Assembly (NCBI GenBank): GCA_026981825.1
Contig: JALSID010000285.1
Coordinates: 1 to 56,770, forward strand
DNA length: 56,770 nt
Direction: 5' to 3'
Source: Planctomycetota bacterium
GTDB taxonomy: Bacteria > Planctomycetota > Planctomycetia > JALXBF01
Positions within the stretch are counted from its first letter, which is position 1; each line of letters starts with the position of its first letter. Shown here one piece after another: positions 1-8,486 of the stretch. The translations under genes were made by a program, and so were the position numbers. The notes beneath the pieces were generated by a model, which was not told where the DNA came from, searched no databases, and saw only the letters and a list, made by a program, of their open reading frames with translations.

Positions 1-2
1 GA

Positions 3-335
3 GAGGTGAAGACGGGGCTGGGGCTGAAGCATGCGCGGAACTGCAGCGAGCTGGGTTCGGTGAACATCGTGCGGTGGATCAGCTACGGGTACGCCACGGC
101 GGTGTTGGCGGCGTACCGAGCCTGGGGGTTAAAACCGCCAGGAGGTGCGACGGTGAAGTGGTGGCTGGGGGCGAAGCGTTGGACGATCCAGACGGTAATT
201 GACGCGTTCCGGCAGATTTTTCTGGGGCGGCTGGAATTTCAGCCCAGTTGTTCCTCGTCCGGGAACGACTTGGGGAAAATTCCCCAGTCCAAGCACGCCC
301 TGGACAACGTTGTGCTGGCTGCCGGGCACCTCTAA
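3..335 (+). CDS. Probable transposase, C-terminal fragment (cut by window start)
   Basis: The frame is open to the left edge, so only the last 110 or so residues are visible. The stretch T-G-L-G-L-K-H-A followed by a hydrophobic V-x-x-I-V-R-W-I-S-Y-G-Y-A segment and a short basic tail looks like the end of a DDE-type transposase, but no catalytic residue lies in this part and the family cannot be fixed. The flanking repeats and the intron-like piece at 1246-1344 fit a mobile-element graveyard. It could also be an unrelated hypothetical protein. No inverted repeat marking an element end was identified downstream. Confidence 0.45.
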   Translation, partial: EVKTGLGLKHARNCSELGSVNIVRWISYGYATAVLAAYRAWGLKPPGGATVKWWLGAKRWTIQTVIDAFRQIFLGRLEFQPSCSSSGNDLGKIPQSKHALDNVVLAAGHL

Positions 336-429
336 CGCCTAACTGGAACGTCTGAGGCACCCTTCACGGGCAGTCCGACCGCCAACGACGGCCTTGAAAA
401 CCGGTTTTTCAAGGCCCGAAAGGCCAAAG

Positions 430-1230
430 TCCAGAGCTCCGGTCCCGCCAGGCGGCGGGCTCGAGGCCGCTTCGGGCCAGCGGCCGAAGCGGCCCGAGAG
501 GGCGCGCCGCATTGGCCATCCCGCGAGGGGCGGGCTGTTTTTCCCTCGGCGCGAGTCATTTTCGCCATCGCTTCGTTCGCCCCAGCGCTTTGGGGCGGAC
601 CCGGGCCGGGTCGCGCTACCACTGCTCCGCGGTCGCAGCGGCGGAGCTCCGGTCCCGCCTGGCGGCGGGCTCGAGGCCGCTTCGGCCAGCGGGCGAAGCG
701 GCGAGAGACGGCGCGCGTCCTTGCCAAATGAAGCCACGGCTGGGCTTCTCTTCCGCCCACAGGGGGCATTTGTGCGAACGCTTGCTTGGCGCCCATAGCT
801 CTGGGGCGGACCCGAGGCCTGGTCGCGCTACCACTGCTCCGCCGTCGCAGCGGCAGAGCTCCGGTCCCGCCGGGCGGCGGGCTCGGGGCCGGGTCGCGCC
901 ACCACTGCTCCGCGGTCGCCGGGGCGGAGGTCCGGTCCCGCCGGGCGGCGGGCCCGGGGCCGCTTCGGCCCGGGCGGGCCGAAGCGGCGAGAGACGGCGC
1001 GCGTCCTTGCCAAATGAAGCCACGGCTGGGCTTCTCTTCCGCCCACGGGGGTCATTTGTGCGAGCGCTTGCTTGGCGCCCATAGCTCTGGGGCGGACCCG
1101 AGGCCGGGTCGCGCTACCACTGCTCCGCCGTCGCCGCGGCGGAGCTCCGGTCCCGCCTGGCGGCGGGCCGGGGCCGGGGCGCGCTACCAATGCTCCGCGG
1201 TCGCGCCGGCGAGGGCCCACTGCACCCCGA
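430..1230. repeat. Nested GC-rich tandem repeats
   Basis: The core CCGGTCCCGCC followed by a GGCGGCGGG run recurs at 439, 649, 861, 932 and 1147. Spacings are 210, 212, 71 and 215, so long units of about 210-215 bp are interleaved with one short 71-bp unit. A second view of the same structure is the near-identical block starting at 694 and again at 980 (offset 286 = 215 + 71), containing CCAAATGAAGCCACGG and GGCGCCCATAGCTCTGG. The first unit (about 430-640) is the most diverged. ORFs cross the region in several frames without recognisable protein features, so it is treated as noncoding. It fills most of the 1.1 kb between the transposase end and the gene at 1428. Confidence 0.8.
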
Positions 1231-1245
1231 AGCGCATCGAGCCAG

Positions 1246-1344
1246 CAGGGTGAAAGTCGTTGCCGGGCTATGGTCTGAAGCCCCGTAACCGAAGGTAATT
1301 GCGTCTCCGTGAGGAGAGGTGGGAAGCAACCGGAGGTGAACGAG
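1246..1344 (+). other. Possible group II intron 5' remnant
   Basis: The stretch begins with GGGTGAAAGTC at 1248-1258, continues with CCGTAACCGAAGG and a short hairpin CTCCGTGAGGAG, and then GGGAAGCAACCGGAGGTGAA. These strings resemble domain I of bacterial group II introns from memory of the family. No intron-encoded reverse transcriptase and no domain V are visible nearby, so if real it is a truncated relic. A covariance-model search would decide. Confidence 0.3.
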
Positions 1345-1350
1345 AAGTCC

Positions 1351-1414
1351 TTTGGAGTGCGGCAGTCCTCTGCCACTTTTAGAAAAACCAAAGCGGCACA
1401 GGAGTGCCGCGGTC
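1351..1414. terminator. Inverted pair of the 34-bp hairpin element; bidirectional terminator-like
   Basis: Bases 1351-1380 match one unit of the array at 31123-32358 in the plus direction (TTTGGAGTGCGGCAG, loop TCCT, CTGCC, then TTTT). Bases 1387-1414 are the reverse complement of another unit. The two are tail to tail, separated by an A-rich spacer. On the minus strand the second copy reads GCGGCAC-TCCT-GTGCCGC followed by TTTGGTTTTT, a good intrinsic terminator just past the stop of the gene at 1428. The plus copy would stop readthrough from the transposase side. Confidence 0.65.
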
Positions 1415-1427
1415 GAAAAAAGGCGCA

Positions 1428-3254
1428 CTAGTCGCGCGGGGCGCTGGCCGCGAGGATGAGCTTGCGGCGCTGAGCCAGAGCGTACTGAAGATGACGGTAG
1501 AGTTCGCTGCGCTGCGTCAGCTCCGCGTGCGTGCCAATGTCCTCAACCACGCCGTTGTGCAATAGCACCACCTGGTCGGCCGACTTGAGCGTGCTCACTC
1601 GCCGCGCCAGAAAGATCACCGCTCGATTGGGACAGAAACGGTTCAACGTGTCTTCGACCAGTTGACGAGTGTCCTCGTCCAGGACCGTGTCCGGCTCTTC
1701 GATGATCGCGATCGCCGGGTCCTTGAGAATCAGCCGCGCCAGGGCGATGCGAAACTGCTCGCCGGTGGTCAATTGGACCCCGTGGGGGCCGATGACCGTG
1801 TCGTAGCCGTCCTTGAGTCGTTGGATGAATTGGTGGGCGTGGGCCATCTTCGCCGCCGCTACGATCCGTGTGAACGGTACCGTCTTGTCCCCGTCGGCGA
1901 TGTTGCCACGTACCGTGTCGAAGCTCACATAAGCGTCGGCTACGGCCAGTCCCACATGCGCACGGAGACTCTCCAGCGTGGCAGTGCGAATGTTGCGACC
2001 ATCAATCAGAACGACTCCCTCGTCAGGGTCGTACAACCTGGGCACCAGGTAGGCCAGGGCGCGGGCCGAAAGGGGATCGGTGGACAGTACGGCCACCCTG
2101 GCATCTTTGGGCACGACGAACGACACACTGTCCAGCAGAACCTGGCCTCCCCGCTCGACCTTCACATCTCGGAACCGCAACTCGTGTTCGAGAGGGGGCA
2201 TGAATCGAGCATCGGGGAGTTGATACACGGCCTCATCTACGTAAAGAAGCCCCAGGGCTTCCCCCACGGTCTTGTCCAGCGATTTGAGTTCTGCACGGAG
2301 CGCCCACGCGTTTTGCACACGGATCACACCGAGCGCAAGTGCGCCAACGACAAACGCTGCGTCACTTACCGCAAGCTTGTCCGCCAGCAGAGACCAGGCA
2401 AGCAGTAGTCCGATCAGGATCCCGGCGACCAGGAAGGGCAGCACGACCAGCGGCCACACCCACGCACCCAGCCGCTCTTCCCCCTTCTCGGCCCGTAGGC
2501 AGTGCTTCTGCAATTCGCTCAGCCGCTGGAGATCGTACTCTTCCTGCGCGTTCGCCCGCGACACATCACAAACCCGCAAGATCTCGCGGGTTGCCACCTC
2601 GCACTCCTGGCGAATCCGTGCCGCTCGCTTCATCAACCGGCGAAATGGGCCGACGAGCTGACTGCTGGCAAGAACCGCTGCCACGGCGGCCACAGCGATG
2701 CCCACGGCCTGGAGCGGGGCGATGACCAGCGCAGCTATTAAACAAAACACCGCCACGACGGGATCGCGTAGGACGGCCTCGTACCACGCTCGGAGACCCC
2801 GTCGCGCCGATGCCGCGCCCGAGCTGACCAGGCGGTCAATCTGGCTGACCCGATCGGGCAGCGAGGCGGAGAATGCCGGGATACGGTACGCCTGTCGGAC
2901 GAGTGCGTGCCGGAGTCGGTCTGCCCCCTCGACCGCCATCGCCCCCAGAACTATCCCCTCCAGGCCCCGCGCAATCGCCCACAGCACGACCAGACCGACG
3001 GAAGCGGCCGACAGCAGTGCAATGGCATGAAACTCTCCGTCAGGTAGTGGCACCGTGGCTCGAACCAGCGCGTTGATCCGTCCCGAGGATGCTACCCCCA
3101 AGGCGGCAAGCGTCTGCTCGGTGGCGCTAGCCATTAAGGCCACCACACAGAGTTGCACCGCGAGTCCGACCAGGGTAAGGGCGACCAGCAACCACCTGAG
3201 CGACGAGCGAGCCGTGTAGCGCGAAGCCAACTCTCGGATGGCCGATTGCCACAT
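1428..3254 (-). CDS. ABC exporter-like membrane protein with degenerate ATPase domain
   Basis: This 608-residue protein has the layout of a type IV ABC exporter half-transporter: a membrane region with several hydrophobic segments (about 20-330) and a C-terminal nucleotide-binding domain (about 355-590). The fold landmarks are present (LYDPDEG, LIDGRNIR, DTVRGNI, GYDTVIG, LDEDT). The ATPase motifs are not. Walker A is replaced by STDPLSARAL (391-400, no GKS/T), the Q-loop glutamine is Ala439, the signature is LTTGE (495-499), the Walker B aspartate is Glu519 and the switch histidine is Arg551. The Walker B glutamate (Glu520) and D-loop Asp526 remain. The reading frame is intact, so this looks like a maintained pseudo-transporter rather than a pseudogene. 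It may pair with an active half encoded elsewhere. A permease gene lies 250 bp upstream on the same strand. Confidence 0.85.
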   Translation of the reverse strand: MWQSAIRELASRYTARSSLRWLLVALTLVGLAVQLCVVALMASATEQTLAALGVASSGRINALVRATVPLPDGEFHAIALLSAASVGLVVLWAIARGLEGIVLGAMAVEGADRLRHALVRQAYRIPAFSASLPDRVSQIDRLVSSGAASARRGLRAWYEAVLRDPVVAVFCLIAALVIAPLQAVGIAVAAVAAVLASSQLVGPFRRLMKRAARIRQECEVATREILRVCDVSRANAQEEYDLQRLSELQKHCLRAEKGEERLGAWVWPLVVLPFLVAGILIGLLLAWSLLADKLAVSDAAFVVGALALGVIRVQNAWALRAELKSLDKTVGEALGLLYVDEAVYQLPDARFMPPLEHELRFRDVKVERGGQVLLDSVSFVVPKDARVAVLSTDPLSARALAYLVPRLYDPDEGVVLIDGRNIRTATLESLRAHVGLAVADAYVSFDTVRGNIADGDKTVPFTRIVAAAKMAHAHQFIQRLKDGYDTVIGPHGVQLTTGEQFRIALARLILKDPAIAIIEEPDTVLDEDTRQLVEDTLNRFCPNRAVIFLARRVSTLKSADQVVLLHNGVVEDIGTHAELTQRSELYRHLQYALAQRRKLILAASAPRD

Positions 3255-3505
3255 CTTTCCACCTACGTTGCTAGTGATGATGCCGCTACCAGGGGTACCG
3301 TCGCCCCCAATAGGAGATTCGGGACAGGGAGCGTACCCAGGCGCTCCACCATCTTAGTCGGCAGAATGGTAGCTCAACCACCGCCCCTTGCTCGCCCGGA
3401 GGATCCGATTCGTCCCCTCCTGGAGAATTTCGCTTTCGGCGGGGCGTGCCATGCTAATTCGCCGCACAGGTGAGGCAACAGGCCGATCGGCGCCCCGCCC
3501 GCCGC

Positions 3506-4357
3506 TCAGGCAAGGTCGCGATCCTGAAAGAGCAACAACGCCAGCAGCAGAGCTGCTCCGCTGTAGAAGCAGCAGTAGAGCACGGCGGCCCCCACGTATG
3601 CTAGCGGGATGTGCGAGCCCGTGGCAATGGCCGGCGTGACATTGAGGTACTCCAAGGGGGGCAGAACAACCATTAAGAATTGCGCCCAGAACAGGAAGGG
3701 CTCGAACATCTCCACCTGTTGTCCCCTGTAGACGATCACGGGCACCAGGTTTCCGAGGATGAAGACGGTCGCGACCACAATTGCCGTGACCACAAGGTGG
3801 AAGCGCGTCGCAAGGGCGACGGCGAGAGCGGTGAGGACCACGACCTCGAGGAATGCCAGGAATAGGCCGGGAAGGACCTGAGTGACCTCAGCGATTCGGT
3901 GCTGCGTGAGCTGCTGGCGGTCGATGTCGGTCATCATCCGCCCGTCCGGGCGGTAGTTGTTCTCCCGCACGTCGTAGCCGACCTTGTAGTAGACCGCCCC
4001 GACAAACACAATTCCCAGGATGGCACACACCAGCGCCACAGCGGCGACGATACCGATAAACTTGCCCACGATGAACTGGGTCCGCGTTACCGGCTTGCTG
4101 AGAACGGTGATCGCCGTGCGGTCCTCAATGTCCTCCGAAATGCTGTTGCTGGCGGCCAGAACCGCCAGCAGTGCACCGGCGGCCAGGATCACGGCCAGAC
4201 CGGTGTCCTTGAGCATCTTGATGTCCTCGCCAAACGTGAAGTAGGGGATCACGGTGAACAAGGCGAGCAAGACGGACCCTACGATGATGAGCAGCAGGTA
4301 CAGCGGTTGTCGGATTGTTTCTCGGAATGTCGTGATCGCGACCGTCAGCGTCCGCAT
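3506..4357 (-). CDS. ABC-2 type permease
   Basis: The 283-residue protein has about six hydrophobic segments in the pattern of ABC-2/NosY-like permeases: an N-terminal cytoplasmic start (TFRETIRQPLY), a first helix, then the conserved stretch S-I-S-E-D-I-E-D-R-T around residues 90-100 and V-L-S-K-P-V-T-R. This 'SISEDIEDRT..VLSKPV' region is typical of the permeases of NosDFY-like and related ABC systems. Such permeases need an ATP-binding subunit. None is adjacent, because the neighbouring ABC-like protein (1428-3254) lacks a working ATPase site. The ATPase at 26312 is of the right general type but far away. The 251 bp to the next gene downstream hold no recognised feature. Confidence 0.8.
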   Translation of the reverse strand: MRTLTVAITTFRETIRQPLYLLLIIVGSVLLALFTVIPYFTFGEDIKMLKDTGLAVILAAGALLAVLAASNSISEDIEDRTAITVLSKPVTRTQFIVGKFIGIVAAVALVCAILGIVFVGAVYYKVGYDVRENNYRPDGRMMTDIDRQQLTQHRIAEVTQVLPGLFLAFLEVVVLTALAVALATRFHLVVTAIVVATVFILGNLVPVIVYRGQQVEMFEPFLFWAQFLMVVLPPLEYLNVTPAIATGSHIPLAYVGAAVLYCCFYSGAALLLALLLFQDRDLA

Positions 4358-4644
4358 TCGGCTACGCCTCGCAGCTCGTTCCCCTGCTGTGCCTCAACCC
4401 ACCCTCTCGCCTGGATCTGGACCAGGCCGCGACGCCACATTATCTATCTAACGCGGCACGCCTGTGCGGAGTTCGAGAAGAAAACCACCAAACGGTTGCC
4501 GGGCTTTGGCGAACCCGGCGCGCCGGACCGTTCTGCAGCCGGCAGCATTGCCCGACAAGCCAGCTCCGCACCTCCCGGCGGGGCCGATACCACAGGGGGT
4601 GTACCATTAGAACAAAGATCACCCGTCTTCCCAGAGGTGCACCG
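4358..4644. promoter_or_regulatory. Divergent intergenic region (no site assigned)
   Basis: This 287-bp gap separates the leftward permease gene and the rightward ceramidase-like gene, so it should hold both promoters. There is a hairpin GCCGGG/CCCGGC near 4499-4520. I see no convincing -35/-10 pair or operator. A string near 4455 (GCGGCACGCCTGTGCGG) is only loosely like the 34-bp element and is not called. Confidence 0.4.
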
Positions 4645-6087
4645 ATGAAACGGATTTGCTTAGCTCTTGCGCTCTTCTCCGTGCTGGCTGGCGGTGCCCG
4701 CGGCCAGTGCATGGTCGGTGCTGCCAAGCGAGAAATTACGCCGGAGGTGATGGAGGGAAGGGCGGTCTACCTGGCCGGCTTCGGCCAGAACCGCACGGCC
4801 ACAGGCGTGCACGATCCGATCTGGTCGCGAGCGTTCGCCCTAAGCGACGGTAAACGTACGGTGGCGATCGTCGTGGCCGACCTCATCGGCTTGTTCTACG
4901 AACCGGATGTTCTGGCGATTCGGGCGATTGTAGCCCGGGAATTGCCGGATGTGCACGTGATCGTGGCCAGCACGCACAACCACAACGGCCCGGACACCAT
5001 GGGCCTTTGGGGGCCTGTACCCCTGATCACTGGCATCAACCCCCAATACCAGGACTGGATGCGGAAGCAAACGGCCAAGGCGGTTGTAGAGGCGGTCCGT
5101 TCCTTGAGGCCGGCGAAGATTCGCGTCGGCAGCATCGTGAACCAACACCTGGCGGATCTGCAAGGCGACGGCCGAATTCCCATCGTGAAGGATCCACAGT
5201 TATTCGTGCTCCAAGCGACAGACACTGAGTCGGGGAAAACCATCGCAACGTTTGTTCAGTGGAGCAGCCACCCGGAGACGCTGGGTGGTTCGAACCGCTT
5301 GCTGACGGCCGACTACTGCGGTGTGCTTTGTGCCGATCTGGAGCGGCGCTACGGCGGCGTGGCCGTCTATGCGAACGGAGCCATTGGCGGCCTGCTGGGT
5401 CCGTTGGACATACGCATTCCCGTTCCCAATCCGCGCACGGGAAAACAGACTCCGCGCCGCTCGTTCGAACGCGTGGAGGCTCTGGGCCTGTGGCTGTCGA
5501 AGTACGCCACTGAAGCGCTCGAACGCGGCGAGCCCGTCACGGGGAACCCGCGCCTGGAACTGCGGGTCCGGCAGGTGTACGTGCCGCTGCAGAACGAGCG
5601 ATTCCGCGTCCTGGCCGCTGCCAGCATCATTGACCGTCCTCTTTACACGGACGGCCGCATCGATCGACGAACCCAACGGAGAAAGCTTCCGTTCCTGGGG
5701 GGCGTCGAACTACCCATCGCTCGGGGGCGCGACCTGCGCACCGAATTGAACGTCCTCCGGTTCGGTCCGGTGGAGATCGTGACGGTTCCCGGCGAGCTTT
5801 ACCCCGAGCTGGCCAACGGCGGCTACGTACGCTATCCGGGCGCGGACTACCCGGACGCGCCGTTTGAGCCCGTCATTCGGGAGCACATGACCGGAAAGTA
5901 CAAGGTCCTCATCGGGTTGGGCAACGACGAGTTGGGCTACATCATCCCCCGTTGCGAGTGGGACAACTCACCGCCGTGGTTGAACAACCAGGACCACGAA
6001 ACCTACGGTGAAGTGAACTCGTGCGGTGTCGAAGTTGCCCGGATCGTGACGGGAACGCTACGCGAGCTGCTCCGCAGCGAACGGTGA
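4645..6087 (+). CDS. Secreted neutral/alkaline ceramidase-like hydrolase
   Basis: The 480-residue protein starts with a signal peptide (MKRICLALALFSVLAGGARG). It then shows the N-terminal domain of the neutral/alkaline non-lysosomal ceramidase family: AAKREITPE, a GFGQNR turn, VADLIGL, and the metal-ligand region A-S-T-H-N-H-N-G-P-D at about 106-115. Further His residues in WSSHPETL fit a zinc site. The family hydrolyses amide-linked lipids such as ceramide, but many planctomycete paralogs have unknown substrates. The protein is shorter than classical ceramidases (about 640-750 residues) and lacks an obvious C-terminal immunoglobulin-like domain. It stands alone between a divergent permease gene and a gene-poor stretch. 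Confidence 0.8.
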   Translation: MKRICLALALFSVLAGGARGQCMVGAAKREITPEVMEGRAVYLAGFGQNRTATGVHDPIWSRAFALSDGKRTVAIVVADLIGLFYEPDVLAIRAIVARELPDVHVIVASTHNHNGPDTMGLWGPVPLITGINPQYQDWMRKQTAKAVVEAVRSLRPAKIRVGSIVNQHLADLQGDGRIPIVKDPQLFVLQATDTESGKTIATFVQWSSHPETLGGSNRLLTADYCGVLCADLERRYGGVAVYANGAIGGLLGPLDIRIPVPNPRTGKQTPRRSFERVEALGLWLSKYATEALERGEPVTGNPRLELRVRQVYVPLQNERFRVLAAASIIDRPLYTDGRIDRRTQRRKLPFLGGVELPIARGRDLRTELNVLRFGPVEIVTVPGELYPELANGGYVRYPGADYPDAPFEPVIREHMTGKYKVLIGLGNDELGYIIPRCEWDNSPPWLNNQDHETYGEVNSCGVEVARIVTGTLRELLRSER

Positions 6088-7152
6088 CGGCCGCTCTGCG
6101 TGGCACCGCCGCGACGCCGGCCGTTACGCCCCGACGCGGCCACCTTCGCAACGTCCGGTTTGACCCGTGCCACCATGCAGGGGTAAGTCTGGAGCCGTCG
6201 GTCGGTGCCGTTCGGTATCGGGGGCGCTGAGGCCGATGCGCGGCGGGGGCATACGAACCTTCCGGCACGGGCTCCATCGAATTCTGGATGCCGCCTTGCC
6301 CGGCGACTCCCGATGAGGCGCCAAGCTTTGCCCAAGACCCAGCCGCGACCACGCTGGGGACGTTTCGTCGCAGGCTGCCGACGGTTTTGGGGGCCGTGTG
6401 CGCAGTCCGAGCGATGAGTCCGAGCAACGACGAGCCTCTTGTGGCTGTACCCCCGGTTCCTCGCGTACAGAGGGGGCGTGTGCTCTCAGCCGCTTTCGAA
6501 CTTGGGCGCGGGCGCCGACTCCGGCCCGTCGCGTACGTCTCCTGGCGTTCCCTGCCCACGGGCCAAGCAATGACCGGCCCAGCCTGTGTCTGAAAACGGT
6601 TGTGACAGGGCGCGCGGGGAGGAAGGATGCGTTCGAGGGGATCCGACCGATCCACGAAGCCGAGCTCTTAACGGACCTGAATCTCGGCGGATGGAAACCG
6701 GTCTGCTCACCACAAAGACACGGCGTACACAGCGAGAAAAAAGAACCCTGTGCCCTCTGGGTCTCTGTGGTTGGTCTGCGTCGAGACAACGCCGTATCCC
6801 TTCTGGGATGCTGAGGAGCCAATTCGCGGTCCGTTCCGAGCTGTCGCTGTCCAGGCTATTGGGGGGTTCAGACACAGCCTGGCGCACGCCGGGTTTCTCC
6901 GGCGGTGCGGACACCCGGTTAACCTCGGAGGTCCCTCGCTTGGTGGAGCGGACGCGGTCGATCCAGGCGGCTCTACGGACGGCTTTCGGTCCGGCACGGC
7001 AGAAGCGAGACAGCGTGGCGGGTTGACGCTTACGCCGTCATTCGGCGCCAGACCGGTTGGCAGTGCGCGAGCGTGCCGGTGTGTCAGGAAAACCCGTCGG
7101 CGAGCGTAAGCGCCATGGAAAGGGTTCGGTGTAAGCGACGGGAGGCTGAGCT
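6088..7152. other. Gene-poor stretch with one dispersed inverted repeat
   Basis: About 1.07 kb without a convincing gene. ORFs of 100-230 residues occur on both strands but are rich in Arg, Pro and Ser, overlap each other in several frames and show no motif. The only recognisable element is the inverted repeat at 6709-6771. The sequence may be decayed coding DNA. Confidence 0.5.
6709..6771. repeat. Imperfect inverted repeat of the CACAGAG/CTCTGTG dispersed type
   Basis: The left arm 6709-6732 (ACCACAAAGACACGG...ACACAG) and right arm 6748-6771 (CTGTGCCC...TCTCTGTGGT) pair at 18 of 24 positions around an A-rich 15-base loop. Elements of this style (ACCACAGAGGCACAGAG...CTCTGTGGT) are scattered through many environmental bacterial genomes. 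That last statement is from memory. No coding function is visible. Confidence 0.6.
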
Positions 7153-7392
7153 GTGGGAGAGCTGCTTGGGCTTATCGTTTTGGGTCTGATCGTTTACGGT
7201 GCCTTCGCGGCAGCGGCTTCGGCGTATGAGGAGGGATACCGTGCCGGCAAACGCGAAGGGTCGCGAAAGGCGTACGGAGTGGGGTACGAGCGGGGACGCC
7301 GTGAAGCACCGCCTTCTGAGGCAACCGGTTGCCTGATGCCTCTGGCCGCCCTACTCGCTGCCTTGCTCGCCGCAGGCATCGCCTTCTGCTGA
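7153..7392 (+). CDS. Small membrane protein, paralog 1 of a local pair
   Basis: This 79-residue protein starts with GTG at 7153, preceded by GGGAGG at about 7140-7145. It has an N-terminal hydrophobic segment (LLGLIVLGLIVYGAFAAAA), a charged middle rich in Gly, Tyr and Arg (EEGYRAGKREGSRK...GYERGRR), and a C-terminal hydrophobic segment ending in Cys (LMPLAALLAALLAAGIAFC). The layout suggests two membrane helices with a basic loop. A second copy of exactly the same length lies at 8247-8486. The shared loop motif AGKREGSRK and the C-terminal helix argue that it is a real gene. Function unknown. Confidence 0.6.
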   Translation: MGELLGLIVLGLIVYGAFAAAASAYEEGYRAGKREGSRKAYGVGYERGRREAPPSEATGCLMPLAALLAALLAAGIAFC

Positions 7393-8246
7393 GCTAGCGT
7401 CCCATGGAGGGGACGCTTCGCGCGAGCGCCCGTTTTTGCAAGGTGTGGTCGGTGCGCCGACATCTGTAGCAGCGTTCTACGCCGTCGCAGGGGCTTTTCA
7501 GGCGTGCTCCTGTACTTTCCCGCTTTTCATAATCCTCGGCATGACCTCCGATGACGAACCAGAGTCTGCCGCGCCTGGGGAAACCGGTAAGCGGTTCCTC
7601 CGCGACGCGTTGCGTGCTGCGATCAGCCGGCCCGGACGCTCTGGGCGCCGGCAAGAACCGCAGCGCGGCCCGTGCTGGGTTCGGGCCAATGCTGCGTGGC
7701 CGGAGCTGGGCGACCCTGGTACGGCGAGCAGCTTACACACGGTGCCGTGGAGCAACGATGAGCAGCAGGATCAGGTGAGCCGTCCGACCGCCCCTGCTGC
7801 CGTTCACCGAAAGATTGCCGGTTCGGGAGGTGCGAGATGGGCCGGTCTTCTCCGCGCGGGCGCCGATGCTCGAACCCGCGCACAGGCGTCCCGACGCGCG
7901 GCCACGAGCAGCGCAGGCCAGTCAGTGGCCCAACGCCATCCGGCTCCACTACGTAGCGGCCAAGCGCGCCCCCGGTTGTACCGTCCGCGCGCTTTCGCGG
8001 TAACCGAGGCCGCGGAGCTCGGCCTGAGAAGCGGTGCGACCGGCCTCGCAGAACGACGGCGCTGATTGAGGCACCGTCGCTAGCACGTGTACAGGGCCGT
8101 GCGATTCGGTGCTCCGGCGACCTGTGCGGAGTGCCGTCGACCGGAGTGGCCCGTGGCCAGAGGCTGTTCGGTGGGTGTCAGAAATGCAGGGCGGCCGGCG
8201 TAACCACAGCGGAAAAGGATCGGCGTCACTGACGGAGGACCGACCT
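7393..8246. other. Spacer between the two small paralogs
   Basis: About 850 bp with no gene I can support. A 209-residue ORF covers 7436-8065 on the plus strand, but its composition (Arg/Ala/Pro rich, no motif) is what random GC-rich sequence gives. Confidence 0.4.
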
Positions 8247-8486
8247 GTGCTAGTGCTGCTCGACCCAATTGGTTCGGTATTCATCGCTGCCGCAGCATTC
8301 GCGAGATGGGCTTTCGCACGCAGACCCGTATGCTTTGCCGGCAAACGGGAGGGATCGCGAAAGGAGTTCGGGCTCGGCACCGACAAGGGATGCCGAGTGG
8401 GGCCGCCGGCACGGGGAACCGGTTGCCTGCTGCCTCTGGTCGCCCTGTTGACCGCCTTCATCGCCGCAGGCGTTGCTCTTTGCTGA
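8247..8486 (+). CDS. Small membrane protein, paralog 2 of a local pair
   Basis: The start is taken at GTG 8247 because this gives 79 residues, the same length as the gene at 7153, and because GACGGAGG lies at 8231-8238 in the same relative place. From residue 31 to 79 the two proteins align without gaps and share 30 of 49 residues, including AGKREGSRK (31-39), TGC (58-60) and a C-terminal LPL.AL..A..AAG.A.C helix. The first 30 residues have diverged more, and the Tyr/Glu-rich loop start (YEEGYR) is lost. The longer frame beginning at 8109 is rejected as upstream extension. Function unknown. Confidence 0.5.
   Translation: MLVLLDPIGSVFIAAAAFARWAFARRPVCFAGKREGSRKEFGLGTDKGCRVGPPARGTGCLLPLVALLTAFIAAGVALC

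Noticed and set aside
4452..4475. Further copy of the 34-bp element
   Set aside because: GCGGCACGCCTGTGCGG keeps part of the left arm but the right arm does not pair fully and the flanks differ.
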